Assembly: GCA_900547685.1 (NCBI GenBank)
Contig: URHS01000025.1
Coordinates: 1 to 32,857, forward strand
Direction of reading: 5' to 3'
Length of the DNA stretch: 32,857 bases
Source of the DNA: an uncultured Blautia sp.
GTDB lineage: Bacteria > Bacillota > Clostridia > Lachnospirales > Lachnospiraceae
The notes under the pieces were generated by a model that saw only the letters and a program-made list of their open reading frames with translations, was not told the origin of the DNA and ran no database searches. A program made the translations under genes and the position numbers. Positions 26,145 through 32,857 of the stretch are shown piece by piece; the first letter of the stretch is position 1; each line of letters begins with the position of its first letter.

Positions 26145-26834
26145 TTAGCCCTGAAAATAATATCCAATTCCCCATTTTGTATGGACATACTTTGGATCAC
26201 TTGGAACAGTTTCTATTTTTTCTCTTAAACGCCTGATATGTACATCAACAGTACGCACATCTCCCGGATACTCGTATCCCCATACTAAATTCAAGAGGTT
26301 TTCTCTGCTGTATACTTTATTTGGATTTTTTGCCAAAAGTTCCAACACATCAAATTCTTTTGCAGTAAGATTAATTTCTTTCCCTGCAATAAATACCCTT
26401 CTGCCTTCACAGTCCAGTTTCAAATCTCCCGATACCAATGTCTTTCCAAAGTTCTCTTTTGTTTCTTCTTTGCGCATTCTTCTCATAATCGCTTTAATAC
26501 GTGCTTTCACTTCCAAAATATTAAAAGGTTTTGTGATATAATCATCTGCACCATATTCGAGCCCCAGAATCTTATCCATATCTTCCCCTTTTGCAGTCAA
26601 CATAATAATCGGAACAGATGAGAACTCTCTGATTTGCTGACAAACTTCCAGTCCGGTAAGTTTTGGAAGCATAATATCCAAAAGAATCATATCGTATTCT
26701 TTTTCTCTGGCTTTATCCAGCGCTTCTTCCCCATCATAAGCGCAATCTACTTCCATGCCTTCCTGCTCCAGACTAAAACGTATCCCTTTTACTATTAATT
26801 TCTCATCATCTACTACTAATACACGTTTACTCAT
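26145..26834 (-). CDS. OmpR/PhoB-family response regulator
   Basis: 229 residues. Receiver domain with the acidic pocket DDE at 9-11, phosphorylation site Asp53 (MILLDIMLPK) and the conserved Lys in ITKPF (about 103). A C-terminal winged helix follows (about 130-228; LTAKEFDVLELL, YSRENLLNLVWGYEYPGDVRTVDVHIRRLREKI), which is the OmpR/PhoB type that usually binds tandem direct repeats. The closest well-known relatives are WalR/PhoP. It starts 11 bases after comEA and is followed by its kinase. A WalR-like direct repeat at the operon promoter suggests self-regulation. Confidence 0.95.
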   Translation of the reverse strand: MSKRVLVVDDEKLIVKGIRFSLEQEGMEVDCAYDGEEALDKAREKEYDMILLDIMLPKLTGLEVCQQIREFSSVPIIMLTAKGEDMDKILGLEYGADDYITKPFNILEVKARIKAIMRRMRKEETKENFGKTLVSGDLKLDCEGRRVFIAGKEINLTAKEFDVLELLAKNPNKVYSRENLLNLVWGYEYPGDVRTVDVHIRRLREKIETVPSDPKYVHTKWGIGYYFQG

Positions 26835-26845
26835 CTATATTCTCC

Positions 26846-27448
26846 TTATTTTATTGTTATGTAATCCTTAACCTTATCAAATGTTTTTCCTTTAATTCCC
26901 GGTACTTCCTGAAGCTGTTCAATATTCTGAAAGCCTCCACAATTTTCCCGATACTCTATAATGGATTGTGCCTTTTTTTCTCCTACTCCCGGAATTTCTT
27001 GAAGTTCTGCCAAACCAGCTGTATTGATATTAATTTTGCTACTTATATCTGCATTTTCCGATGAGTTGGAAAATTCTTTGGGCTGTATCTGCATTTGTTG
27101 TGCTTCTTCTATAGTATAGATTTGAAGCTTCTCTCCATCAGATAAAACGGAAGCCTGATTAATTCCTGCTGTGTCTGCATTTTCCAGAAAACCTCCGGCT
27201 TCCTGAATTGCTTCAAATACTCTGGAGCCCTGTTTCAGTCGATATACGCCTGGAGTATTCACTGCTCCACTAATATCTACCCAAATCCACGCTTCTGTTT
27301 TTTCAGCATACTCCTCTACTTTTTGTTTATTCTGTTTTTCTTCCGGCTGCTCAATTACAACCGTTTCCTCTTTTGGGGAATTACAAGAGCTAAAAACAAG
27401 ACATATTATGCCCATAAGCACTATAAATAAGATATTTTTTGTTTTCAT
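26846..27448 (-). CDS. comEA: ComEA-type DNA receptor, predicted lipoprotein
   Basis: 200 residues. Signal sequence with a lipobox-like FSSC (Cys22), then a charged linker. A SLBB domain (about 55-115; VDISGAVNTPGVYRL, VFEAIQEAGGF) and a C-terminal double helix-hairpin-helix domain (about 137-198; ININTAGLAELQEIPGVGEKKAQSIIEYR) match ComEA, which binds incoming double-stranded DNA outside the membrane and feeds ComEC. Bacillus ComEA is held by a membrane helix; here the Cys suggests lipid anchoring instead, though the lipobox is not perfect. First gene of the run comEA-regulator-kinase-GerMN-comEC-holA. comEB, present in Bacillus, is absent. Confidence 0.9.
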   Translation of the reverse strand: MKTKNILFIVLMGIICLVFSSCNSPKEETVVIEQPEEKQNKQKVEEYAEKTEAWIWVDISGAVNTPGVYRLKQGSRVFEAIQEAGGFLENADTAGINQASVLSDGEKLQIYTIEEAQQMQIQPKEFSNSSENADISSKININTAGLAELQEIPGVGEKKAQSIIEYRENCGGFQNIEQLQEVPGIKGKTFDKVKDYITIK

Positions 27449-27471
27449 TATACATTGCCTCCCTCTAAAAC

Positions 27472-27529
27472 TGTAAAGAGACCTCCGTACAACTATGTCT
27501 ATTGTAACGAATTTGCAATCTCTTTACAA
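27472..27529 (-). promoter_or_regulatory. comEA operon promoter with repeat boxes
   Basis: Minus-strand TTGTAA (27524-27529), 17-base spacer, TACAAT (27501-27506). Overlapping the -35 is TGTAAA-GAGAT-TGCAAA, one base off the WalR-type TGTWAH-N5-TGTWAH. A 10-base inverted repeat (TGTAAAGAGA at 27472-27481, TCTCTTTACA at 27519-27528) places a second half in the leader. Confidence 0.6.
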
Positions 27530-27672
27530 TATCAAATTGATAACTTCTTTTCTAAAAAATATATAAACTTTATTACTTTCTAATGGCTTTTATGGGTATT
27601 ACGGCAGAAATACCGATTTGTTTCTCTGAAATGTGGATTTAGTATATCACTGTTCTCTTTTTTCTGCAATCC

Positions 27673-27703
27673 AAAAAACAGCCGCATATCACCGGCTGTT
27701 TTT
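27673..27703 (-). terminator. Terminator of the YdcZ-type transporter gene
   Basis: Minus-strand stem AAAACAGCCG / CGGCTGTTTT (27693-27702 with 27675-27684), eight-base loop, T-run following. It starts just after the stop at 27706. Confidence 0.9.
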
Positions 27704-27705
27704 GT

Positions 27706-28146
27706 CTATTTTTCCCATTTAAAAATAACAATACCAACAATAGCAATTGCCATTCCTAAAAGTTTCCTCCACTGAAAATCTACCTTTTCCACCCCAAAAA
27801 GACCACAAAGTTCAATAAGATATGCCACTGCAAGCTGTGCAATCACAATTAACATTGCAGCCTTGGCGGGTCCTAAGGAAGACATACTCTGAATAACTGT
27901 TACAGTGATAAAAGCTCCGATGACACCACCTAGAAGTATATACTTATTTTCAACTTTCATTAAAACGCCTACTGTTTCACGTCCGGTAAACAGCCATGCA
28001 GCCACACAAATAAGAAAAGCTGAAAGCTGTACCCATCCTGTAGAAACCCACAAACTTGTCTGTTTTGTCAGTTCTGTATTAAAAACTCCCTGAACACTCA
28101 TCAGCGCCCCTGACAACAATGCAATTAAAATTCCCCACATCTTCAT
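27706..28146 (-). CDS. YdcZ/DUF606-type small membrane transporter (DMT superfamily)
   Basis: 146 residues with five likely membrane helices and little else; the N-terminal GILIALLSGALMSVQGVFN and the closing GMAIAIVGIVIFK are typical of the DUF606 (DMT_YdcZ) half-size transporters of the drug/metabolite superfamily. Substrate unknown; such proteins usually work as dimers. Stand-alone gene with its own terminator. The ATG at 28146 is only three bases from GGAGG; the ATG two codons later (28140) has nine-base spacing and may be the real start. It is divergent from argG. Confidence 0.85.
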   Translation of the reverse strand: MKMWGILIALLSGALMSVQGVFNTELTKQTSLWVSTGWVQLSAFLICVAAWLFTGRETVGVLMKVENKYILLGGVIGAFITVTVIQSMSSLGPAKAAMLIVIAQLAVAYLIELCGLFGVEKVDFQWRKLLGMAIAIVGIVIFKWEK

Positions 28147-28211
28147 TTTCCTCCATTGTTTTCTTTTCCATATTTTTACCAGTATTTCTTTTTTTATTCA
28201 TTTCTTACCAT

Positions 28212-28225
28212 TGCATAATCATGTA
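28212..28225 (+). promoter_or_regulatory. Candidate ARG box 1 (upstream)
   Basis: TGCATAATCATGTA, a diverged copy of the ARG-box core TGAATAATTATTCA (10 of 14). Lies 72 bases before the second copy. Confidence 0.4.
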
Positions 28226-28282
28226 TATTTATACTATTTTTCACCATTTTATAAGTTTTTTTCTATTTTTTTAAAAAAACTA

Positions 28283-28311
28283 TTGCATAATTATTTATTT
28301 AGGTGTATATT
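28283..28311 (+). promoter_or_regulatory. argG promoter overlapped by ARG box 2
   Basis: Candidate TTGCAT (28283-28288), 17-base spacer, TATATT (28306-28311). TGCATAATTATTTA (28284-28297) matches the ARG-box core TGAATAATTATTCA at 12 of 14 and overlaps the -35, as expected for an ArgR-repressed promoter. Confidence 0.55.
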
Positions 28312-28347
28312 ACATTCATACAAAATAAATCTTTGGAGGATTTTATC

Positions 28348-29574
28348 ATGAAAGAAAAAGTCATTTTAGCATATTCCGGTGGTTTGGATACAACTGCTCT
28401 TATTCCATGGTTAAAGGAAAATTTTGATTACGAAGTTATCTGTTGCTGCATCAACTGCGGTCAAGGTTCAGAATTAGATGGTTTAGAAGAACGTGCAGCT
28501 TTATCAGGTGCTTCAAAATTGTATATTGAAGATATTGTAGATGAGTTTTGTGATGATTATATTGTTCCTTGTGTTCAGGCAGGAGCTGTTTATGAAAATA
28601 AATATCTGTTAGGTACTTCTATGGCTCGTCCACCTATTGCAAAAAAATTAGTAGAAATTGCAAGAAAAGAAGGCGCTGTCGCTATCTGTCATGGTGCTAC
28701 CGGAAAAGGTAATGACCAGATTCGTTTTGAATTAGGAATCAAAGCTCTTGCTCCCGATTTAAAAATCATTGCTCCATGGCGTATGACAGATGTATGGACC
28801 ATGCAGTCCCGTGAAGATGAAATGGAATACTGTAAGGCACATGGTATTGACCTTCCGTTTGATATGAGCAACAGCTACAGCCGTGACAGAAACTTATGGC
28901 ACATCAGCCATGAAGGTCTGGAACTGGAAGATCCTGCTGCTGAACCTGACTATGAACATCTACTGGTTCTGGGTGTAACTCCTCAGAAAGCACCTGATAA
29001 GGAAACTGAAATTTCTCTTACTTTTGAAAAAGGTATTCCTACTGCATTAAACGGAAAAGCAATGAAAGTATCTGAAATTATTACAGAATTAAATAAATTA
29101 GGCGGTGCCAATGGTATTGGAATTATCGATATTGTAGAAAATCGTGTTGTTGGTATGAAATCCCGTGGTGTATATGAAACTCCGGGTGGTACAATCCTTA
29201 TGGAAGCTCACGCCCAGCTGGAAGAATTAATTTTAGACCGTGATACAATGGAAATGAAAAAGAAATTGGGAAGTCAATTTGCTCAAATTGTCTATGAAGG
29301 AAAATGGTTCACACCTCTGCGTGAAGCAATTCAGGCATTTGTCGAAAGCACACAGGAGTATGTAACCGGAGAAGTAAAATTAAAACTCTATAAAGGCAAT
29401 ATCATTAAAGCAGGTACTGTTTCTCCTTACAGCCTGTATAATGAGTCTCTTGCATCCTTTACAACTGGTGATTTATATGATCATCATGACGCAGACGGAT
29501 TTATTACATTATTCGGTCTGCCGTTAAAAGTTCGTGCTATGAAAATGGCCGAGGCTGCAAAAGAAAATAAATAA
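28348..29574 (+). CDS. argG: Argininosuccinate synthase
   Basis: Joins citrulline and aspartate with ATP to give argininosuccinate, the penultimate step of arginine synthesis. 408 residues from the ATG at 28348, typical. The P-loop AYSGGLDTTALIPWL is at about 8-22; GATGKGNDQIRFE and the SYSRDRNLWHISHEG motif follow, both diagnostic. The frame opens at 28303, but GGAGG lies eight bases before 28348 and the candidate promoter overlaps the earlier codons. argH does not follow; the gene is monocistronic, between its own promoter with candidate ARG boxes and a long hairpin terminator. Codon use looks smoother and richer in preferred codons than its neighbours, as expected of a well-expressed gene. 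Confidence 0.96.
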   Translation: MKEKVILAYSGGLDTTALIPWLKENFDYEVICCCINCGQGSELDGLEERAALSGASKLYIEDIVDEFCDDYIVPCVQAGAVYENKYLLGTSMARPPIAKKLVEIARKEGAVAICHGATGKGNDQIRFELGIKALAPDLKIIAPWRMTDVWTMQSREDEMEYCKAHGIDLPFDMSNSYSRDRNLWHISHEGLELEDPAAEPDYEHLLVLGVTPQKAPDKETEISLTFEKGIPTALNGKAMKVSEIITELNKLGGANGIGIIDIVENRVVGMKSRGVYETPGGTILMEAHAQLEELILDRDTMEMKKKLGSQFAQIVYEGKWFTPLREAIQAFVESTQEYVTGEVKLKLYKGNIIKAGTVSPYSLYNESLASFTTGDLYDHHDADGFITLFGLPLKVRAMKMAEAAKENK

Positions 29575-29582
29575 TTTTTAGC

Positions 29583-29665
29583 AAGAAAGGGCTGTGGCAT
29601 AAGCATCATTCAGAGATATTTATACATTCTCTATATGCTTCTATGCAACAGCTCCTTCTCTTTTT
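29583..29665. terminator. Long bidirectional hairpin between argG and hflX
   Basis: Arms 29583-29606 and 29635-29660 pair over about 22 bases with few mismatches (AGAAAGGGCTGTGGCAT against ATGCAACAGCTCCTTCT), followed by TTTTTC on the plus strand. On the minus strand it follows the hflX stop at 29666. Confidence 0.8.
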
Positions 29666-30916
29666 CTATCTTCCGCCTATTTTTCCGTATATGCTCTGAG
29701 GAACTCTTGCTTTTATTGCAATTCCTCTATCTGTATATTCTTCCGCAATCAGCTGTCCATATTTCCGAATAAGCTGTATCTGTCCAGCTTCCTGATAATC
29801 TAAAATTCTTTCCAGATATATTTGATTTTCTGTCAATATTTTTTCCAGAACTTCTTTTAACTCTTCTAATCCCTGTCCTGTTTTTATAGCTGTTTTCACA
29901 ATATAATCTGCTTTAAAATCTCTTATGGTTTCTGCATCCTGAAGCTTATCCTGTTTATTAAACAGAGTAACTACTTTTTTATCTTCTACACCTAGCTCCT
30001 GCAGTGTCTCATACACTACGAACATCTGCTTTTCTCTTTGAGGGTTAGACACATCTACCACATGAATAATAAAATCTGCATATTTTGCTTCTTCTAAGGT
30101 ACTTTTAAAAGCCTCAATCAAATGATGGGGAAGCTTTCTGATAAATCCAACCGTATCAGTAAGATAAAGTTTCTGTTTTCCGGGTAATTCCAAAATTCTG
30201 GTAGTTGGGTCTAAAGTAGCAAAAAGCTTATCTTCTTCCAAAACTTTTGCATCTGTCAATGTATTTAAAAGAGTAGATTTTCCTGCATTTGTATAACCTA
30301 CAATGGCTGCTGTCATAATGTTTTCTCTGCTTCTCCCCTCACGTAAAACCTGTCTATGGCGTTTTACTTGCTCCAGCTCTTTCTTCAACTGGGAAATTCG
30401 AAGTTTAATCAGACGTCTATCCATCTCTAACTTTTTCTCTCCCGGACCTCTTGTTCCAATTCCACCTCCCAGCCTTGACATAGAATTTCCAAGCCCCGTT
30501 AAACGTGCTGCTCTGTATCGAAGCTGCGCCAACTCTACCTGTATTTTTCCTTCACTGGTATTTGCCCTTGCCGCAAAAATATCTAAAATTACCATAGTTC
30601 TGTCCATGATTTTACATTGTAATTCTCTCTCCAGATTATTAATCTGTGATGGAGATAGTTCATCATCACAAACAATTCCTGTTGCTCCATATCCATCAAT
30701 CATCATGCGGATTTCATCCAGCTTTCCCGTTCCTACATAATACCCCGGATGAACAGCTTCTCTTGCCTGTATTACAGTTCCTAAAACTTCTGCACCGGCT
30801 GTTTTTACCAGCTCTTTTAATTCCTCTAAAGAATCTTCTGTATCATCATTTTCTCTGATCTGCACACCGACTAAAATTACCTTTTCCTGTTCTTCTTTTA
30901 ACTCATATAATTCCAT
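29666..30916 (-). CDS. hflX: Ribosome-associated GTPase HflX
   Basis: 416 residues, the usual length. N-terminal HflX domain with the glycine-rich linker (SMSRLGGGIGTRGPGEKKLE, about 145-165) and a coiled segment, then a GTPase domain: G1 GYTNAGKST (207-215), G3 DTVGFIRKLP, G4 NKQD. HflX splits stalled or heat-damaged 70S ribosomes. It starts nine bases after the LysR-type gene, with AGGAG at suitable spacing, so the two are probably co-transcribed, although no functional link is known. It ends on the hairpin shared with argG. Confidence 0.95.
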   Translation of the reverse strand: MELYELKEEQEKVILVGVQIRENDDTEDSLEELKELVKTAGAEVLGTVIQAREAVHPGYYVGTGKLDEIRMMIDGYGATGIVCDDELSPSQINNLERELQCKIMDRTMVILDIFAARANTSEGKIQVELAQLRYRAARLTGLGNSMSRLGGGIGTRGPGEKKLEMDRRLIKLRISQLKKELEQVKRHRQVLREGRSRENIMTAAIVGYTNAGKSTLLNTLTDAKVLEEDKLFATLDPTTRILELPGKQKLYLTDTVGFIRKLPHHLIEAFKSTLEEAKYADFIIHVVDVSNPQREKQMFVVYETLQELGVEDKKVVTLFNKQDKLQDAETIRDFKADYIVKTAIKTGQGLEELKEVLEKILTENQIYLERILDYQEAGQIQLIRKYGQLIAEEYTDRGIAIKARVPQSIYGKIGGR

Positions 30917-30925
30917 AAATCTCTC

Positions 30926-31795
30926 CTATCTGTTCCTCAAAACAAATTCCTGAAAATATTTCATACTTTTTGTCAGGAATTTACTCTTATGATATACAAA
31001 ATAATACTCTCTCATAATATTTTCATCTACAATTTCAATTTCTCTTAAATTATGACTTTTCATATAAGGTTCTAACACTGATTTTGTAAGTAGTAAAACT
31101 CCCATTCCCTGACTGCATGCTTCAATCAAACTTCGAATACTAATGCTTTCCATCACAATTTCCGGTCTCTTTTTATATTTACTTAAAATTCCTTCTACCA
31201 TGCTCCTAGAGCCGCTTCCCAATTCTCTTACAAGCAAAGGCATTGTAATTAATTCCTCCATTTTTGCAGAACCTTGCCATAAATAATCAGAAGAACATAC
31301 TGCTATCATTTTATCTGTTCCCACCGGTACACTAATAAAAAATTGTGGATTGGAAGGATAATCTGTTATTCCAAAATCCAAATCATTTCTTATTAGTTTT
31401 TCTTCAATTTGCTTAGAATTATCCACTAATGTATATACAGGAATTTCTTTATATTGTCTTTTAAATCCTACAAGCAATTTTGGAAGACTGCTAATTCCAT
31501 AAGAAGCATTTGTCCCTACTCGTACTTTTGTCACTGTCTGAATATCTCTCAAGACATCTCTTGCCTCATCAAATTGAGCTAAAATAGAGTCTGCATAGAT
31601 TAAAAGCTGCTCTCCTGCCTCTGTAATATATAGTCGCCGGTTCATTCTTTCAAACAATTTTGTCTCATAATACCCCTCTAATTCCCGAATCGCATAACTC
31701 ACCGCCGGCTGCGCCATATTCATTTCTTCTGCAGCAAGTGTAATACTTTCCAAACGACAAACCACAGAAAATATTTTTAAATGTCGTAATGTCAT
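30926..31795 (-). CDS. LysR-family transcriptional regulator
   Basis: 289 residues. N-terminal winged helix-turn-helix (about 1-60; LRHLKIFSVVCRLESITLAAEEMNMAQPAVSYAIRELE) and a periplasmic-binding-protein-like effector domain (about 90-285). It resembles the CysB/CysL/CbbR side of the family. It is divergent from the TauE/SafE permease across a 116-base gap holding a perfect palindrome, the classic layout in which a LysR regulator controls its neighbour and itself. The likely ligand is a sulfur compound if the permease exports sulfite or sulfonates, which is inference. hflX follows at nine bases. Confidence 0.93.
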   Translation of the reverse strand: MTLRHLKIFSVVCRLESITLAAEEMNMAQPAVSYAIRELEGYYETKLFERMNRRLYITEAGEQLLIYADSILAQFDEARDVLRDIQTVTKVRVGTNASYGISSLPKLLVGFKRQYKEIPVYTLVDNSKQIEEKLIRNDLDFGITDYPSNPQFFISVPVGTDKMIAVCSSDYLWQGSAKMEELITMPLLVRELGSGSRSMVEGILSKYKKRPEIVMESISIRSLIEACSQGMGVLLLTKSVLEPYMKSHNLREIEIVDENIMREYYFVYHKSKFLTKSMKYFQEFVLRNR

Positions 31796-31822
31796 ACCTC
31801 TCCTTTTAAATTCATATATTTT

Positions 31823-31843
31823 TTATTATATATACTATAATAA
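31823..31843. promoter_or_regulatory. LysR-type operator palindrome
   Basis: TTATTATA-TATAC-TATAATAA, a perfect 8-base inverted repeat with five-base spacer that contains the T-N11-A form. It lies eight bases upstream of the permease -35 and about 28 bases from the regulator start. Confidence 0.65.
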
Positions 31844-31851
31844 CATAATAA

Positions 31852-31880
31852 TTGCTATACAGCTACAAAAAGACTAAAAT
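31852..31880 (+). promoter_or_regulatory. Permease promoter
   Basis: TTGCTA (31852-31857), 17-base spacer, TAAAAT (31875-31880), just downstream of the palindromic operator. This position suits activation by the LysR regulator. Confidence 0.6.
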
Positions 31881-31911
31881 AGAATAGAATAAAAAAATGT
31901 GAGGTATTATT

Positions 31912-32700
31912 ATGTTATTAGTAATTTTCTTTCTAATCTGTTTCTTTGCCTCCATCATAGGGGCAATTTGCGGTATCGGGGGCGGTGTTATTATAAAACC
32001 TGTTCTTGACGCATTTGGCATTATGGATGTAGCCACCATAAGTTTCTTATCCGGCTGCACTGTTCTTTCTATGACTACATATTCTGTAATCAAAAGTAAA
32101 CTAAGCGGTAATTCACACATTGAACAAAAAACAGGCTTGCCGTTGGCACTGGGAGCTGCAGTGGGTGGACTGTTAGGAAAATGGATGTTTTCATTTGTAT
32201 CTTCATTAAGTCCGGATAAAAATAAAGTAGGTGCTGTTCAGGCTACCTGCCTTATGCTGGTAACAATCGGTACTTTAGTTTATACGCTTTACAAAGAACA
32301 TATTAGAACTTATCATGTAACAAATTTAATCGCTTGCGTAGCTATTGGTATTTTTCTGGGAATTCTCTCCTCCTTCTTAGGTATTGGAGGCGGTCCTATC
32401 AATCTTGTTGTTTTGTTTTTCTTCTTCTCAATGACAACAAAAATTGCGGCTGAAAATTCACTTTACATTATTTTCTTTTCCCAGATAGCCAGCTTATTAT
32501 CCTCTATTGTAACAAAAAGTGTTCCTGATTTTGAAATTGCAACCCTTATCTTTATGGTTGTAGGTGGAATTGCCGGTGGAATTGCCGGAAGATCTCTTAA
32601 CAAAAAAATCCAGGAAAAAACTGTGGATAAACTTTTTATCGGTTTAATGGTAGTTATTATTTTTATCAATATTTACAATATTTATCAGTTTATCAGATAG
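31912..32700 (+). CDS. TauE/SafE (TSUP) family permease
   Basis: 262 residues, about eight membrane helices in two homologous halves. Each half begins with the family's glycine signature: GAICGIGGGVIIKP (about 17-30) and SSFLGIGGGPINLVV (about 152-166). TSUP proteins move sulfite, sulfoacetate, sulfonates or other small organic anions across the membrane; the substrate here is unknown. ATG start with GAGG eight bases upstream. Faces away from the LysR regulator, which probably controls it, and ends on a strong terminator. Confidence 0.93.
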   Translation: MLLVIFFLICFFASIIGAICGIGGGVIIKPVLDAFGIMDVATISFLSGCTVLSMTTYSVIKSKLSGNSHIEQKTGLPLALGAAVGGLLGKWMFSFVSSLSPDKNKVGAVQATCLMLVTIGTLVYTLYKEHIRTYHVTNLIACVAIGIFLGILSSFLGIGGGPINLVVLFFFFSMTTKIAAENSLYIIFFSQIASLLSSIVTKSVPDFEIATLIFMVVGGIAGGIAGRSLNKKIQEKTVDKLFIGLMVVIIFINIYNIYQFIR

Positions 32701-32702
32701 CA

Positions 32703-32741
32703 AAAACTGCTGAGGAATTATTTACCTCAGCAGTTTTATTT
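32703..32741 (+). terminator. Permease terminator
   Basis: Perfect 13-base-pair stem AAAACTGCTGAGG / CCTCAGCAGTTTT (32703-32715, 32725-32737), nine-base loop, then ATTT. Begins two bases after the stop. Confidence 0.9.
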
Positions 32742-32759
32742 ATCTAACTTTTACATAAT

Positions 32760-32792
32760 AAAAAAGAAACGTTTGTAATTAACGTTTCTTTT
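32760..32792 (-). terminator. Terminator of the tRNA-Leu transcript
   Basis: Minus-strand stem AAAAGAAACGTT / AACGTTTCTTTT (32781-32792 with 32762-32773), seven-base loop, then TTATT. It lies 13 bases after the tRNA 3' end. Confidence 0.75.
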
Positions 32793-32805
32793 ACCTTTTT
32801 ATAAA

Positions 32806-32857
32806 TGCCGCAGACCGGAATCGAACCGGTACGGGAGTATAAGTCCCGCAGGATTTT
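32806..32857 (-). tRNA. tRNA-Leu (anticodon NAA), 3' part only
   Basis: The 52 bases visible on the minus strand give the last four bases of the anticodon loop (AAAA), the stem side TCCTG, a long variable arm CGGGA-CTTATAC-TCCCG, the T arm ACCGG-TTCGATT-CCGGT, the acceptor strand CTGCGGC and discriminator A. A long variable arm with A73 means Leu (Ser has G73). AAAA as positions 35-38 makes the anticodon UAA or CAA. CCA is not encoded. The 5' half lies beyond the window. Confidence 0.9.

Noticed and set aside
28303..28347. Fifteen extra residues on ArgG
   Set aside because: They overlap the candidate promoter and the GGAGG; the P-loop spacing from ATG 28348 is the normal one.

Overview
The window is a stretch of low-GC, spore-forming Clostridia chromosome, most likely Lachnospiraceae. 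The grounds are AT-rich sequence, strong GGAGG ribosome sites, sporulation genes (gpr, spoIIP) and proteins that resemble that family. It holds 26 protein genes (one cut at the left edge) and one tRNA-Leu cut at the right edge. Almost everything reads leftward on the minus strand; only rpsT, argG and a TauE/SafE-type permease read rightward. No insertion sequence, prophage or CRISPR array was seen.

Left part (1-6.4 kb): mreB, recD2, comF, two uncharacterised membrane proteins and the c-di-AMP synthase gene cdaA form a leftward series, with an internal promoter after comF. Next come uvrA (6.4-9.3 kb), with an elaborate double promoter region, and a two-CBS-domain protein that resembles small c-di-AMP-binding CBS proteins.

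Middle part (10-27.4 kb): this follows the order known from Bacillus subtilis and other Firmicutes, comEA ... comEC-holA-rpsT-gpr-spoIIP ... lepA-hemW, with two insertions. Between spoIIP and lepA sit a 1247-residue secreted/surface protein (VWA domain, calcium-type repeats, unrecognised helical C-terminus) and a 160-residue membrane protein. Between comEA and comEC sit a complete two-component system and a GerMN lipoprotein. The comEA promoter carries a direct repeat resembling a WalR/PhoB-class binding box, so the operon may regulate itself.

Right part (27.7 kb to end): a small YdcZ-type transporter, argG behind two candidate ARG boxes, hflX, a LysR regulator diverging from a TauE/SafE permease across a clear palindromic operator, and the 3' half of tRNA-Leu. 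Most transcription units end in visible intrinsic terminators.

The items most worth following up are the repeated promoter-operator module of uvrA, the large VWA protein with its internal membrane hairpin and novel C-terminal domain, and the comEA/two-component/GerMN/comEC operon.
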